A DNA stretch of 64,000 bases from Bifidobacterium colobi (lineage in GTDB: Bacteria; Actinomycetota; Actinomycetes; Actinomycetales; Bifidobacteriaceae), in assembly GCF_018555455.1 (NCBI RefSeq), contig NZ_JAFEJU010000007.1:1-64000 (forward strand), given 5' to 3'. The translations under genes and the position numbers were made by a program. Within the stretch, counting starts at the first letter, position 1; every line of letters begins with the position of its first letter. This document shows positions 7,728 through 18,156 of this stretch, one piece after another. The notes under the pieces are model-generated. The model saw only the letters and a list, made by a program, of their open reading frames with translations, ran no database searches and was not told the DNA's origin.

Positions 7728-10463
7728 TTGATGATTGATTTTGCCTCTTACACTACTGGTATCCGATATCTCACTATGTCAACAGGGAGCAATGAGCGAG
7801 GGATGATTCACACCTTGAAGAAAGCTGATGCGAAGCAGTTCGTTGCATGGCTGGCTAAGGTGCGCCAGTGCAAGTGGTTCCGGTATCGAGGCTGGCTATA
7901 CGCGTTATCCGGAATGTTGACTTTCCTCATGCTGTGCGTGGTTTGCTATGTTAATCACATTGCGCCGTTCCATGACGGAACGTATTCCCTCGCAGTACAG
8001 GATGCTGATTTTCAATATCTTGATTTCTTTGCTTATTACAAGGATTTGTTGGCCGGAAAAGCAAGCCTTGGATATGATTTTTCCAAGGGTCTTGGCGGCG
8101 GAATGATTGCCGTTTTCGCCTATTACCTGTGTTCTCCGCTGAATGTGCTGGTTGTTTTCTTCCAGAAATCACAGTTAGCGGTTTTCTATGATGTATTGGT
8201 CATCATCAAGCTATGCCTTGCGGCTATATTCATGTCGATATTCCTTGATTTGCGCTTCGAACGCAAATTAAGCAGATTGTATATTTTGATATTGTCAGTC
8301 AGCTATGCATTCATGCAATACAACATGCTGCAGGCACGCAATGTGATGTGGCTGGATGGCATGTATATGCTACCGCTCTTGATGCTTGGCGTATATCGCG
8401 TTGTTCGTAAACAGGACGGGCGTTTGTTGGCGGTAATGGTTTTCCTGACCATTGTTTGTAATTGGTATACCGCGGCAATAGACGGTCTTTTTCTTTGCCT
8501 GTGGGGTATTGCCGAAGTGGGATTCTATTATCAAGATTTCGCAAGCAAGGGTACGTGGCTCAATATCGGCAAGGACATTTTACGTTTTTGTGTGAGCGGA
8601 CTCATCGGCATTGGATGCAGTTCGTTCCTGTTGGTTCCGGCGTTTTTGAAGATGCGTGGTGGCAGAGGAACGATTGATCGCTCATTCCTGACCAATGCAT
8701 TTTTTGGCAACCCTCTGAATGATGCTCGCGGTTTGCTGTATTACCATCATCAATCATATTTAGGGCAATCCTCACTGTATGCAGGCGTATTTGTTGTAAT
8801 TGGCTTTGTGGCATTTTTCTTGTCGAAAACCATTGTTTTGCGAGAGAAGCTGCTTATTGCGTTGGTATTCGGGGTGTTGGAACTGTCGTTCCATTGGCAG
8901 CCATTGTATTTTTTGTTCTCGCTATTGAAGGATGCCTCCAGCTATTGGTATCGATACTCGTATCTGGCTGTAGCTGTCGCAGTTTTCGCCATGGCCATGT
9001 TTTGTCTGCATGTTGGTGAAGGGGAAAACCGTGCAGTGATATTCCGTTCCATTGCTGTTAGCTCGCTGATTCTTTTCATCGTGACATTGAACAGTGATTC
9101 GGACACAAAGAACATGATGATGTTTGTTCTTGCCATGGTTATTGTGGGATCACTGTTGTCTCTGACTGTGGTGAATTCCAATCGACCAGCAGTTCGTAGT
9201 GTGTGTGCTGTTGTTCTGGTATGCGCTTGCGCAGGCGACCTGGCATATAGTGCGCATGCAGATTTTCGGATGGAGACCTTGCAAACGGCGCATTTTCACT
9301 CTTATGTGGAGCAGACCCAGCAACAAATTGAGGCCATCCAATATGCTGACGGCGGTTATTATCGCATTAACCAAACTTCAAACCGTGAAATGGCTGAAGG
9401 CAATCTTACGGCGAATATGAATGAAGGCCTTGCTTATAATTACAACCCAATTTCCGTATACACTTCCGATCCCGATGAGGGCCAGAGGAATTTTCTAGAC
9501 AAGGTAGGATACCGGAAAAACGGAGACAATTTCAACGTCGTCAATGATTCCATTCTTGGTGCAGATTCGCTGTTGGGCGTGAAGTATGTGCTGTCTCAAT
9601 ATCCGATTGAAGGTCTGGAACAATTAGATATTCCCAAGGCGGACGGCAAAGCGGTATATCGCAATCCATATGCTCTTCCGCTGGCATTCTACGGCAATGA
9701 TGCTCCGACTGAGGAGATGAGCGCTGAGAACGAATTCGAATACCAGAATGCTCTGTTCTCTCAACTGATGGGTGAGAAGACGGAGCTGTATGTTCCTGTC
9801 GCTTCAGCCCGATCTCAAGAAAACGGGAAAACGATATACGCGTTGTCTGGGTATGATGCGAGTTCGCCTTTGTATGGTGTGGTGCATAATGTGCCTGCGG
9901 CCTCAACAATCACTATGGCAGATGGCACGGTTCGAAAATATTCGCAGTGGCTGGCTCCTGGAGTGGTGTTTATTCCCCACCATGGAAACACTACAACACT
10001 GACGTTATCCATGGATGGTGGTGGCGAAGTTCCACAACAGGATGGCGCGTTATTCTATGCGCTTGATCTTCAGGAGCTTCACCGATTTTCCAGTCGTCTT
10101 ACCAGTAAGACTCCGACAATTAATTCTTTTAACGATGGGTATGTACGTCTTACTGCCGAAGGCGAAGGCTCAAGGAATGAGGTTATTACCACGATTCCCT
10201 ATGATGCCGAATGGATCATTACAGTGAATGGTAAGCAGGTTCAGCCGCATGTTGTTGCCGGCGCATTCGTTGGCATCCCTCTTGAAGATGGCCGCAATGA
10301 TATTACTATGCAATACCACATTCGAGGTGCTGTTCCGGGGGCGGTTATTACCCTGCTCAGCATTATTACAGCATGTTTATTGCTGGTAGTTCGCCGTCGT
10401 GCGCACAATCGGAGGAACATCAATTGGGCGCGTACACTGGTTTCGACAGAACGGAATAATTGA
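7728..10463 (+). CDS. YfhO-family membrane protein, probable GT-C transferase
   Basis: This large protein (911 residues from the first ATG) has about 12-13 hydrophobic segments in the first 480 residues, then a roughly 350-residue outer domain and a final membrane helix. The first outer loop (APFHDGTYSLAVQDADFQY…) and the sequence LASKASLG-like GKASLGYDFSKGLGGG match the YfhO pattern, with conserved aspartates. The likely start is the ATG at 7803, just after GCGAGGG, giving MIHTLKKADAK. YfhO proteins are GT-C enzymes that glycosylate teichoic acids from lipid-phosphate sugars. The CsbB-like gene next door supports this. The acceptor in this organism is unknown. Confidence 0.85.
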   Translation: MMIDFASYTTGIRYLTMSTGSNERGMIHTLKKADAKQFVAWLAKVRQCKWFRYRGWLYALSGMLTFLMLCVVCYVNHIAPFHDGTYSLAVQDADFQYLDFFAYYKDLLAGKASLGYDFSKGLGGGMIAVFAYYLCSPLNVLVVFFQKSQLAVFYDVLVIIKLCLAAIFMSIFLDLRFERKLSRLYILILSVSYAFMQYNMLQARNVMWLDGMYMLPLLMLGVYRVVRKQDGRLLAVMVFLTIVCNWYTAAIDGLFLCLWGIAEVGFYYQDFASKGTWLNIGKDILRFCVSGLIGIGCSSFLLVPAFLKMRGGRGTIDRSFLTNAFFGNPLNDARGLLYYHHQSYLGQSSLYAGVFVVIGFVAFFLSKTIVLREKLLIALVFGVLELSFHWQPLYFLFSLLKDASSYWYRYSYLAVAVAVFAMAMFCLHVGEGENRAVIFRSIAVSSLILFIVTLNSDSDTKNMMMFVLAMVIVGSLLSLTVVNSNRPAVRSVCAVVLVCACAGDLAYSAHADFRMETLQTAHFHSYVEQTQQQIEAIQYADGGYYRINQTSNREMAEGNLTANMNEGLAYNYNPISVYTSDPDEGQRNFLDKVGYRKNGDNFNVVNDSILGADSLLGVKYVLSQYPIEGLEQLDIPKADGKAVYRNPYALPLAFYGNDAPTEEMSAENEFEYQNALFSQLMGEKTELYVPVASARSQENGKTIYALSGYDASSPLYGVVHNVPAASTITMADGTVRKYSQWLAPGVVFIPHHGNTTTLTLSMDGGGEVPQQDGALFYALDLQELHRFSSRLTSKTPTINSFNDGYVRLTAEGEGSRNEVITTIPYDAEWIITVNGKQVQPHVVAGAFVGIPLEDGRNDITMQYHIRGAVPGAVITLLSIITACLLLVVRRRAHNRRNINWARTLVSTERNN

Positions 10464-10507
10464 GACGAACGCAGTGAGAGAGTATTGCAAGAAGGTGGTT
10501 ATTAATC

Positions 10508-12676
10508 ATGATGTCTAGCAGCGATAGGCGTGATTCATTGCGGTGGATTGGTGTGGTTGGCCGCTCACTGCAATCATCTTGGAAGATGCTGATAACACTG
10601 TTCGCAGTGTCTGGCGTGATTGCTGTGCTGCTTTTTAGCAATATGGCGGTGCTCTATTCGGCAAAAGAATATCCTTCACACAATATTGCCATTGAACAGT
10701 TTTCGGCTATTCCGAGCTCCTCTGGCGAGAAGTCGGGGATCACTGTCGATAAGCAAGGCATACATGTGCCTGCGCAGGGTGGAGATGTGCAGTTGCATGA
10801 TTTGGGCTACAAGACCAAGACATTGCATCTTGAATCGCAAGCTCACGATTCCGTTTATGCGTCTGGTAGCGTATCTATCTGCGATGCTTCCAATACTGCA
10901 GGGCGAGGCAATCCATGCGATCGTGCCAGGTTAAATAATTATGCGTTTGCTGATAGTTTCCGTCTATCGCCGCACGGCAAGCACAATAGTGCAGTAGTCC
11001 GCTTCAACAGCACTGGCAATGTACAGGGCATGCTGTTGCATTTCAACGAAACCACTGCTCCATACACTATTACCTCTATTACGGCGAATCCGGCCACGCA
11101 TTTTACCGTAAGCATTGCAAAGTGGCTGCTCACATATGTGTTGCTTGTTGGCATATATTGCATTGTGAAATCTCGTGCGTATGCCGTTGTGTATGACTGG
11201 GATAACCGTTCTCATAATATCGGTTTCGCGGTCATGACCGCGGTGTGCATGCTTATCCCTTTGGTCATTCGGTTCGTTGTATATCGCTCAAGCGGCATGT
11301 TGGTGCAGTTCCCCTCCAACACGGGGGATCAATATGCTTTGCAGCTTGAGGCTTGGAAGCAAGGATCGCTATCGTTGGTGCAGCAACCTCCGAAGGATTT
11401 GCTCCAGCTTGATAATCCATACAGTCTTGCATCTCGAGTCATGTTGCCTGATTCAGGACTTTACGATGTGGTGTTGTTTAACGGAAAATACTGGACCTAT
11501 TTCGGCGTAACGCCATTGTTGCTCGTGTATCTTCCGTTTAACGCATTATTCCCCAACAGGTTGCCGGCGGATCTTACGGTTACCACCATATTTGCATGCG
11601 GTGCAGCGTTGTTCTTATGCCTTGCAGTTCGCGAGCTACTTGCCAATTGGAAAATTCGTCCGAATTATTTGCTTCTGCTATGCTCTCTGCCGGCTCTTTG
11701 CGCAGGTAGCTTGATTTACTTTATTCAGTCATGCTCTGCAGTGTATTACATTCCGTTGCTTTGCGCGATTATGTGCGCAAGCATGTTTATATTTTTCGGC
11801 TTGCGTGCATGCCGAGCCAATCGGCAAATCATACGAAGTGTTTTATTTGTTTGCTCCGGAATTGCTTTGGCTCTCCAGCTGGGATCCCGACCGAACTCAC
11901 TTATTGGAACGGTGTGCTTTATGGCACCATTGTTTATCGGAGTATTGCTGGACAAACAGCGTAAGATGCGAGGCAAGCTCATTGATGCCGGTTCATTCTT
12001 GATTCCCACCCTTCTCGGATTTGCGGCCCAACTGTGGTATAACAAGCTGCGATTCGGTTCCTTGTTCAATTTTGGCAATAAGTTACAGGTTACTATTGAT
12101 GATCTACGCGATAACGCGCTGACTTTCGATCCGATGAAACTGAAGGATATGATTCTGGATTTCTTCCTTTTGCCGTTCAAAGTCAGTCCGGATTTCCCCT
12201 ATATTTCCTATCAGACCAGCATTGGTTCCGGCTATGGAAACTACGCGTATCTCCATTACATGTTCGGCATTGGCATGATTCCATTGGTATGGTTTGTGTT
12301 TGCAGCATTTCGCAAAGTAGGACGGGTATGCAATGAGAAAGCCATGGTGCATTCAGGGCTGGTGGGCTGCCTGGTGCTTACCTACATCAATTACGCAATT
12401 GCCGGCAGCATCTTCCGCTACTACTGTGACTTCCTGTTCATTCTGCTGCTTATAGCGGTTATGGCCATGCTTCGCACGGTCCACCCAAACAATGAGTCGC
12501 AGGAAACCTCATTCAGCTTGTATGTTCCAGCAATCATTGTGTGCGTAGCAACGGTTATCATCGGTCTGCTGCTGGTATTCAGCGATCATCCGGAACTGGT
12601 CTCTATGGTGAGTAACGCTAATCCAGATTTGTATGTTGCATTGTCTTATTTCTTTGACTTTGCGTTAGGTGTTTGA
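10508..12676 (+). CDS. Polytopic membrane protein of the glycan block, unassigned
   Basis: The 722-residue protein has one N-terminal membrane helix, a roughly 170-residue outer domain and then about ten hydrophobic segments. An outer loop (QFPSNTGDQYALQLEAWKQG…) follows an early helix and carries acidic residues, as in GT-C enzymes. The start follows AAGAAGGTGG. It lies 44 bp after the YfhO-like gene, probably in the same operon. The 3' end overlaps the convergent next gene by 59 bp. I do not recognise the family; a role in surface glycan assembly is inferred from shape and neighbours. Confidence 0.7.
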   Translation: MMSSSDRRDSLRWIGVVGRSLQSSWKMLITLFAVSGVIAVLLFSNMAVLYSAKEYPSHNIAIEQFSAIPSSSGEKSGITVDKQGIHVPAQGGDVQLHDLGYKTKTLHLESQAHDSVYASGSVSICDASNTAGRGNPCDRARLNNYAFADSFRLSPHGKHNSAVVRFNSTGNVQGMLLHFNETTAPYTITSITANPATHFTVSIAKWLLTYVLLVGIYCIVKSRAYAVVYDWDNRSHNIGFAVMTAVCMLIPLVIRFVVYRSSGMLVQFPSNTGDQYALQLEAWKQGSLSLVQQPPKDLLQLDNPYSLASRVMLPDSGLYDVVLFNGKYWTYFGVTPLLLVYLPFNALFPNRLPADLTVTTIFACGAALFLCLAVRELLANWKIRPNYLLLLCSLPALCAGSLIYFIQSCSAVYYIPLLCAIMCASMFIFFGLRACRANRQIIRSVLFVCSGIALALQLGSRPNSLIGTVCFMAPLFIGVLLDKQRKMRGKLIDAGSFLIPTLLGFAAQLWYNKLRFGSLFNFGNKLQVTIDDLRDNALTFDPMKLKDMILDFFLLPFKVSPDFPYISYQTSIGSGYGNYAYLHYMFGIGMIPLVWFVFAAFRKVGRVCNEKAMVHSGLVGCLVLTYINYAIAGSIFRYYCDFLFILLLIAVMAMLRTVHPNNESQETSFSLYVPAIIVCVATVIIGLLLVFSDHPELVSMVSNANPDLYVALSYFFDFALGV

Positions 12677-14252
12677 GTTGCAAGCATGGCAATCCATGTG
12701 TGCGCAGGTCAAGCAATCCTGCTGCTGCATAGGGCAGCAGCAGGATGAAATACGGCAACACATAATCCGATTTTGCTTCCCAAATAGTATGGAAAGCAAA
12801 GCCGCCAAGGACTATCAAGATAAGGGCAAGCTGTTCAGGCTTCCAGTGCTTGCGATGCATCCATAATGCGAATGCGGCTCCGATATAAATCAAGGATTGT
12901 ATAATATCGCACCATAGTGTGTAGGCTGCACGTAAGACTCCTTGGTGGAAACTGCTCTGCAATATGGAGTCTTTGTCGAGTGCCTTACTGTCTTGCCCGC
13001 CAAACACCGTCCACAATGATTCAAAGGTCGGTTCAGCCCATTGGGTGATTTCCTTGTGTGCATAGAACCTGAGGGCAGTGGCTGGGTGTTGCGCGAAGAA
13101 TTCGGCACGCTGACGAATAACCTCTCTGGCAAGTTGGTCCACGATTTCTGGATCGTTGTTATGCTGAGCGTATTGTTCGGTGAAGTATGGGTTGTACCAT
13201 CCCGGAGCAAGGGGGGAGTCCTGCATGCCAATGGCAATCCATGCGATCTTTGGCTCAGCTTTATCAAAAGAAATGCCGGTTTGTGAGGAGACAATCGCCG
13301 TTGGCAGTGTGGAAGCTGCTACATAGAGTATTGCGCATGCTAATGCGGCAATACTATGCATGAGCTTCTTAGTGGTCAAGGTGAGTGCAATCCAAGTGAT
13401 TTCAATGCCAATAAGATAAATCATCCCATTAGGCTTGAACCAAATAGCGATGAAAAGGAACAGGGCGCATGCTATGCCATAAAGCGCTAATCGGGAAGTT
13501 TTTTTAGTCTGGGATGCATATTGCTGCATGAGACAGGCAAGCAAACAGAATGCTACTGATGGGATATTGCCGTATACGAAATTCGAGAAGAAGATAAACG
13601 GCAGGAAAGCCATGCATAGTACTGCGCAGATCACGACGATGCGCTGAGAAGCAAACATCATTTCAGTAAGTTTGAGCAGCGAGCCAAGCGCAATGGCAAC
13701 CATTGCCGCGTTGAAAAGCCGAACCGCAGTCCAATTGGAGAATCCAAATAGCGAGCCGAATCCAGCGTAGAACAGCACGTAACCATTCTGATGGGGGAAT
13801 TGTTGCATATACGTTGCCAAAAAAGGCTGGTAGTTATGCTTTGCCAGTTGTTCGCCGTACCAAGCTACAAATAATTGATCTGAGACGGGCGGCAGGTTGA
13901 CGATTGCCGACCAAAGTGTGCCTACTATCATAGAATAGGCCGCTACCACTCGGATGACCGAGTGGGTCTTTATTTCAGGAATTGTCCATTTCTGGTAGTG
14001 AATCCATAAGAGCAGCAGGAGAATGCTGCAGATTGAAGAGACAATTGCGCAGACGTGAGAAGGCAAGGGCGTTTCCGCATATGTCTTCGGGAAAACGAAG
14101 GTGAAACATAGTGCGGCAATGCACAGAAGACTTACAATCACCAAGCTGAGGTAGGCGATGAACGATGTTCCATATCGTGTTGTTCGATGAAGCCATCCTG
14201 CAGAATTGGTAGTTGTGAGGTCACGCATAACTGTCATATTAACGTAGAACAT
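12618..14252 (-). CDS. GT39-like membrane glycosyltransferase (GT-C)
   Basis: The 544-residue protein has about 11-12 hydrophobic segments. After the third comes a loop (DQLFVAWYGEQLAKHNYQPF…) and the segment FPHQNGYVLFYAGFGSLFG, which resembles the dolichyl-phosphate mannosyltransferase (GT39/83) type of GT-C enzyme. Later ATG codons at the fifth and eighth positions downstream are possible alternative starts. It is convergent with the upstream gene and the two coding regions overlap, so neither is likely to have a terminator between them. It should use a lipid-phosphate sugar on the outer face of the membrane. Confidence 0.75.
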   Translation of the reverse strand: MFYVNMTVMRDLTTTNSAGWLHRTTRYGTSFIAYLSLVIVSLLCIAALCFTFVFPKTYAETPLPSHVCAIVSSICSILLLLLWIHYQKWTIPEIKTHSVIRVVAAYSMIVGTLWSAIVNLPPVSDQLFVAWYGEQLAKHNYQPFLATYMQQFPHQNGYVLFYAGFGSLFGFSNWTAVRLFNAAMVAIALGSLLKLTEMMFASQRIVVICAVLCMAFLPFIFFSNFVYGNIPSVAFCLLACLMQQYASQTKKTSRLALYGIACALFLFIAIWFKPNGMIYLIGIEITWIALTLTTKKLMHSIAALACAILYVAASTLPTAIVSSQTGISFDKAEPKIAWIAIGMQDSPLAPGWYNPYFTEQYAQHNNDPEIVDQLAREVIRQRAEFFAQHPATALRFYAHKEITQWAEPTFESLWTVFGGQDSKALDKDSILQSSFHQGVLRAAYTLWCDIIQSLIYIGAAFALWMHRKHWKPEQLALILIVLGGFAFHTIWEAKSDYVLPYFILLLPYAAAGLLDLRTHGLPCLQLKHLTQSQRNKTMQHTNLD

Positions 14253-14379
14253 GACCTTGCGGATGGCGGCTTAGAGATATCGTGCATTATAGTTGGTGGC
14301 GGCGATTCTGTTGGAGCCGAGAAGACGGTGTATAAGAAAGAGTGTTGCTGTGCTGCATGACGTAGAGCGTTTGAGAAAA

Positions 14380-15699
14380 GTGAACGAATCAAAGTATTGG
14401 ATTGCGGCTACATGGGTGTGCAGTATTGTCGTCACCTTTATTACTCTTTTGCCCATTGGGCGAGAAAAGGGCGATGACACCAACTTCGCTATTTGGATTA
14501 GTCAGTCGTCGAGCCCCGCCCATTGGGTGTGGGAACGCTATTTGAACTGGTCTGGACGTGTCTTTTCCGAGTCTGCTGCAGCAGTGTTTATTCCACTTGA
14601 TCAAATGTGGTGGCGTATAGCGGATGCTTTGATGGTCGCGTTGCTGGTGTATTCAATCATTCGCCTTGTGTCCGACACTATGACTGTTTCTGCTGTGCTG
14701 ATGGGCTATGCGGGAATCTGGCTACTGCCACCGCAAATGATGAAAAACGCCGTGTATTGGGTTGCCGGATCGTTTGCCTATTTGTGGCCGTCGGCATTGG
14801 CTCTTTTCTCCGCCATATTGCTTATGGACATTTACAAAGGGAAACCTACTCGCTATTGGGGCTGGCGCATTCCTCTGGTGTTCTTGGCATCTTTAGGCGT
14901 GGAACAAACCGGCTTGTGCTTGTGTGCTTTTGGTGCAGTTACTGTGTTGGTTGTATGGCTCAGACAGAAAACTGTATCGGTTCCAGCATTGGTCTTTACG
15001 GTTGTTGCAGCTATCGGTGTTGTTATTGAGCTGGTTTCCCCTGGATCGCATCTCAGGACGATTAGCGAAGCCAACTATTGGTATAAGGAATTCCCCACAC
15101 TTTCAGTATCTCGCAAGGTTGTCCGCGGTGTGATATGGCAGACTTATTCCACAACTAAATATTTGCTGCCAATTATTGCGGTGATGGCGATTGGGCTACT
15201 GGTTGCTATGGCACGAGACCTCAAGCGGTCGGAGTCTATTGAGTTAGAGGGGATGAGCGCCAGAACCAGTGCAGTGGTAGTTAACTGCATGTGCGTGCTC
15301 ACTGCAATGCTGGTAATGATCATGTGTCTAGATGCCACAGGTACACGAAAAATGCTCATGCATTTTTACGGTGGCGGACCTCGAATCATTATCGCCTACC
15401 TATTCTGGGGCGTATTATTCACGGCTTGGGCTCTCATAGTGGTGCTGTATTCACATTCCCCGAAATTTACTGCGTTGATGCTGCTGGCATGTATCGCAGC
15501 GACGGCAGTGATGTATTTCTCTCCCACTATCTATGCATCCGGCGTTCGATCGATGTTTGCGTCAAGCCTCATGCTCATCATGCTGATTCATATTGCTCGC
15601 CTTGAGCATCCGCATCGGTTCTGGTATTGGATTATCGGCCTGCCAGCTGCGCTCAACTTTGTCCATTTTGTACTCGGGTTGTGGGGAGCCAGCCTGTGA
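14380..15699 (+). CDS. DUF6056-like polytopic membrane protein
   Basis: The reading frame is open from a TTG at 14293, but the extra N-terminal residues look non-membrane and poorly conserved. A GTG at 14380 (VNESKYWIAATW) after TTGAGAAAA is the better start. About ten hydrophobic segments follow. The first outer loop (GREKGDDTNFAIWIS…LNWSGRVFSESA) with a DD pair and a tryptophan-rich helix resembles DUF6056 proteins. These are thought to be GT-C-like enzymes of surface glycan loci. Its start is divergent from the GT39-like gene. Confidence 0.72.
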   Translation: MNESKYWIAATWVCSIVVTFITLLPIGREKGDDTNFAIWISQSSSPAHWVWERYLNWSGRVFSESAAAVFIPLDQMWWRIADALMVALLVYSIIRLVSDTMTVSAVLMGYAGIWLLPPQMMKNAVYWVAGSFAYLWPSALALFSAILLMDIYKGKPTRYWGWRIPLVFLASLGVEQTGLCLCAFGAVTVLVVWLRQKTVSVPALVFTVVAAIGVVIELVSPGSHLRTISEANYWYKEFPTLSVSRKVVRGVIWQTYSTTKYLLPIIAVMAIGLLVAMARDLKRSESIELEGMSARTSAVVVNCMCVLTAMLVMIMCLDATGTRKMLMHFYGGGPRIIIAYLFWGVLFTAWALIVVLYSHSPKFTALMLLACIAATAVMYFSPTIYASGVRSMFASSLMLIMLIHIARLEHPHRFWYWIIGLPAALNFVHFVLGLWGASL

Positions 15700-15735
15700 T
15701 GGGCTGTTGCGGCATATTAATCTGGGAATAAGTTT

Positions 15736-15793
15736 GAAGTGGTTGGTTTGTGTTCAGTCTCACGGCGGAGATGGAACACAAACCAGCCACTTC
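15736..15793 (+). terminator. Long-stem hairpin terminator
   Basis: A 20-bp inverted repeat (15736-15755 with 15774-15793) contains one G-T wobble and has an 18-nt loop. It lies about 35 bp after the stop of the DUF6056-like gene and before the next + strand gene, so it separates two transcription units. Confidence 0.7.
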
Positions 15794-15899
15794 GGTTTCC
15801 ATCGTTTGTGCGCTATGTTGAGACATTTCGGCTCCTTAGAATTGTGATATATTATCCATTGCCGTTGGATATGATTTTCAAATTAGAGGATCTTTGTAA

Positions 15900-18128
15900 G
15901 TGACGCATGATCTTAAGGCAGAACGAGAATTGACAAATATAACACAAGCATGGCTGGAATCGGTAACTATGAATAAGCGCCGAATAGTAATTACAGCAAT
16001 AATTATTGCTATTGCTGCGGTTTGCGGTACAGTGTTCGCTATTTCGGTTGTTCCGGCACTGCAGGAGTCTGTGTTCGGGCTGATTACTGACGCTGTGCAA
16101 AGGAAACGTATCGTAGTGATTCGCGCTTTGATTGCGTCCACAGTGTTCGCGCTCGTATTGTTCTGTTGCGTGTTCGGTCCAAGCAAGGTGGGACGGCTGC
16201 TGCACCGGTACCGTTTTGCTGCTGGTGCTGCTGTAGTATTTGCTGCGGTGGCGTTGAATATTAGCGGTTCTTCGCTTGGCATGTGGAACTTCTGGCTCGG
16301 GCATGATATGGCATCAGATGTGGTTTGGGGTACGCCACGGGCATTGAGAACTGATGAATATGTGGTCACTACTCCCTTCGCTTTCGCTCAAAGCTACACG
16401 GGTTATAGCTATTTCAATAATCTGTTCGGGAATAAACCGGCTGATATGTTCATAGTCAAGGATGCGCCTGTATGGACGTTTGCGGAGATTTTCAGACCTT
16501 TTCACTGGGGGTACCTTATTCTTGGTAGTTCCCGAGGTCTTGCATTCTATTGGTCGGGTAGGTTGGTGGCGCTTTTCCTTGCGTCGTATGAGTTCTTCCT
16601 TTGTGTTACGAATGAGAATGGCAAGCAGGAGCATCAAGGTGTTGCCGTGCTCGGGGCATCGCTTATTGCTTTCGCTCCGTTGATACAGTGGTGGTATGCA
16701 GTGAATTCACTGCCGGAAATGCTGGTGGCGGTATTCGTTTCCATTGTGTGCTTCAATAAATATCTTACTGATACTGGTACGTTGCATCGGACTGTATACG
16801 CTGGTGTGATTCTATTGTGCGCAGGAATGTTCGCGTTGACGTTATATCCGGCATGGCAGATCCCGCTTGCATATCTTCTAATTGTATTAATTGCTTACAG
16901 TATCGTGAGACAATGGGGAAACATTCATATCAGCCGTAAAGATGTTCTTATTCTTGCAATAGAAGTTATTGTTTTCATTGCTCTCATGGCATCGGTTCTT
17001 ATAACATCCTGGGATACTATCCAGGTAATGATGCATACGGCATATCCTGGTGCAAGACGCTCCCATGGTGGCGGAAAGAGCCTGTTGGAAATCATTGCGT
17101 CGGTTTGCACGCTTTTCCTCCCCTATAAAGAGTGGATTCCCGTTTCTGGAGCTAGTATTTCGAATTCCACTGAAGTATCGGCTTTCATCGATTTGTTCCC
17201 GGTTGGTATCGTCTTAGCCATTGCGAATATGGTTAAATCAAAAAAAATTGATGTGCTGAACACAGGCCTTATAACCCTTATTGTGTTCTTTATGACATTC
17301 GCATGCGTGGGATTCCCATTGTGGCTCTCTAAAGTGCTCATGCTAACACCGGTCACTTCATCCAGAACCACGGTTGTGCTTGGTGTTGCCAACATCATAT
17401 TACTAGTACGATCGGTTTCATTGAGGAATTGGGAATGGAATAAACGACTAGTGGCTGTTGCTGCAGTGATATTTGCGATATTGATTGGTGCAGCAAATCA
17501 CTACACGTACCCTTTGTATGTGGGACGTTTGCTCACTGTCGTTAGCTGCGCCATCACCATTATGCTGATGTTTTCCTTCTTGACCGTTGGGCGACATATC
17601 GTTGGTAATATCGCTGCTTCTCTGACGGTCGCAGGTTTAGTTATATCCGGAATGTCTGTGAATCCAATCCAATATGGTACGGCACCTATGACGCAGCAGC
17701 CCTTGGTCCAACAGGTCCAGACATTGCAGCGCCAAAACCCCGGCATGTGGATAACCGATGGTGATGAAAGTACACGAATAGCTAATCTACTGGTGGCCAA
17801 TGGTGTGCAAACATTAAATGCTTTGAAAGTCACTCCAGATTTGACTACATGGCGGAAACTAGATTCAAATAGGAAAAGTGAAAAAATATATAACCGTTAT
17901 GCCTACATTTCGGTGAAAATACTGGAACATGAAGCCAAGAAACCGTTCGTGCTCCAATACGGAGACGAATTCACTTTGCAGATTACACCAGCGCAATTGG
18001 ATAAGCTCGGTGTTAAAAATGTGCTATCCACCCAGAAACTTGATCAAATGACCTTCACTGGATATAAGTTTGTGGCTATTGGCAAAACAATCGATGGTCG
18101 AACTCCATATCGCTTGGTAAATTACTGA
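15900..18128 (+). CDS. Large polytopic membrane protein, DUF7657/YfhO-like
   Basis: The 742-residue protein starts at GTG after AGAGGA; an internal ATG (MNKRRIVITAI) is an alternative. It has about 13 hydrophobic segments and a C-terminal outer domain of about 150 residues. A long outer loop after the third helix reads …SDVVWGTPRALRTDEYVVTTP, a pattern I associate with DUF7657 membrane proteins. A C-terminal part with a TIDGRTPYRLVNY ending is exposed. It probably adds a glycan or another group to a surface polymer, judging from its neighbours. The family assignment is from memory and moderate. Confidence 0.72.
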   Translation: MTHDLKAERELTNITQAWLESVTMNKRRIVITAIIIAIAAVCGTVFAISVVPALQESVFGLITDAVQRKRIVVIRALIASTVFALVLFCCVFGPSKVGRLLHRYRFAAGAAVVFAAVALNISGSSLGMWNFWLGHDMASDVVWGTPRALRTDEYVVTTPFAFAQSYTGYSYFNNLFGNKPADMFIVKDAPVWTFAEIFRPFHWGYLILGSSRGLAFYWSGRLVALFLASYEFFLCVTNENGKQEHQGVAVLGASLIAFAPLIQWWYAVNSLPEMLVAVFVSIVCFNKYLTDTGTLHRTVYAGVILLCAGMFALTLYPAWQIPLAYLLIVLIAYSIVRQWGNIHISRKDVLILAIEVIVFIALMASVLITSWDTIQVMMHTAYPGARRSHGGGKSLLEIIASVCTLFLPYKEWIPVSGASISNSTEVSAFIDLFPVGIVLAIANMVKSKKIDVLNTGLITLIVFFMTFACVGFPLWLSKVLMLTPVTSSRTTVVLGVANIILLVRSVSLRNWEWNKRLVAVAAVIFAILIGAANHYTYPLYVGRLLTVVSCAITIMLMFSFLTVGRHIVGNIAASLTVAGLVISGMSVNPIQYGTAPMTQQPLVQQVQTLQRQNPGMWITDGDESTRIANLLVANGVQTLNALKVTPDLTTWRKLDSNRKSEKIYNRYAYISVKILEHEAKKPFVLQYGDEFTLQITPAQLDKLGVKNVLSTQKLDQMTFTGYKFVAIGKTIDGRTPYRLVNY

Positions 18129-18156
18129 TGACGGTGCTATAAAAAGCTGGAGATAA

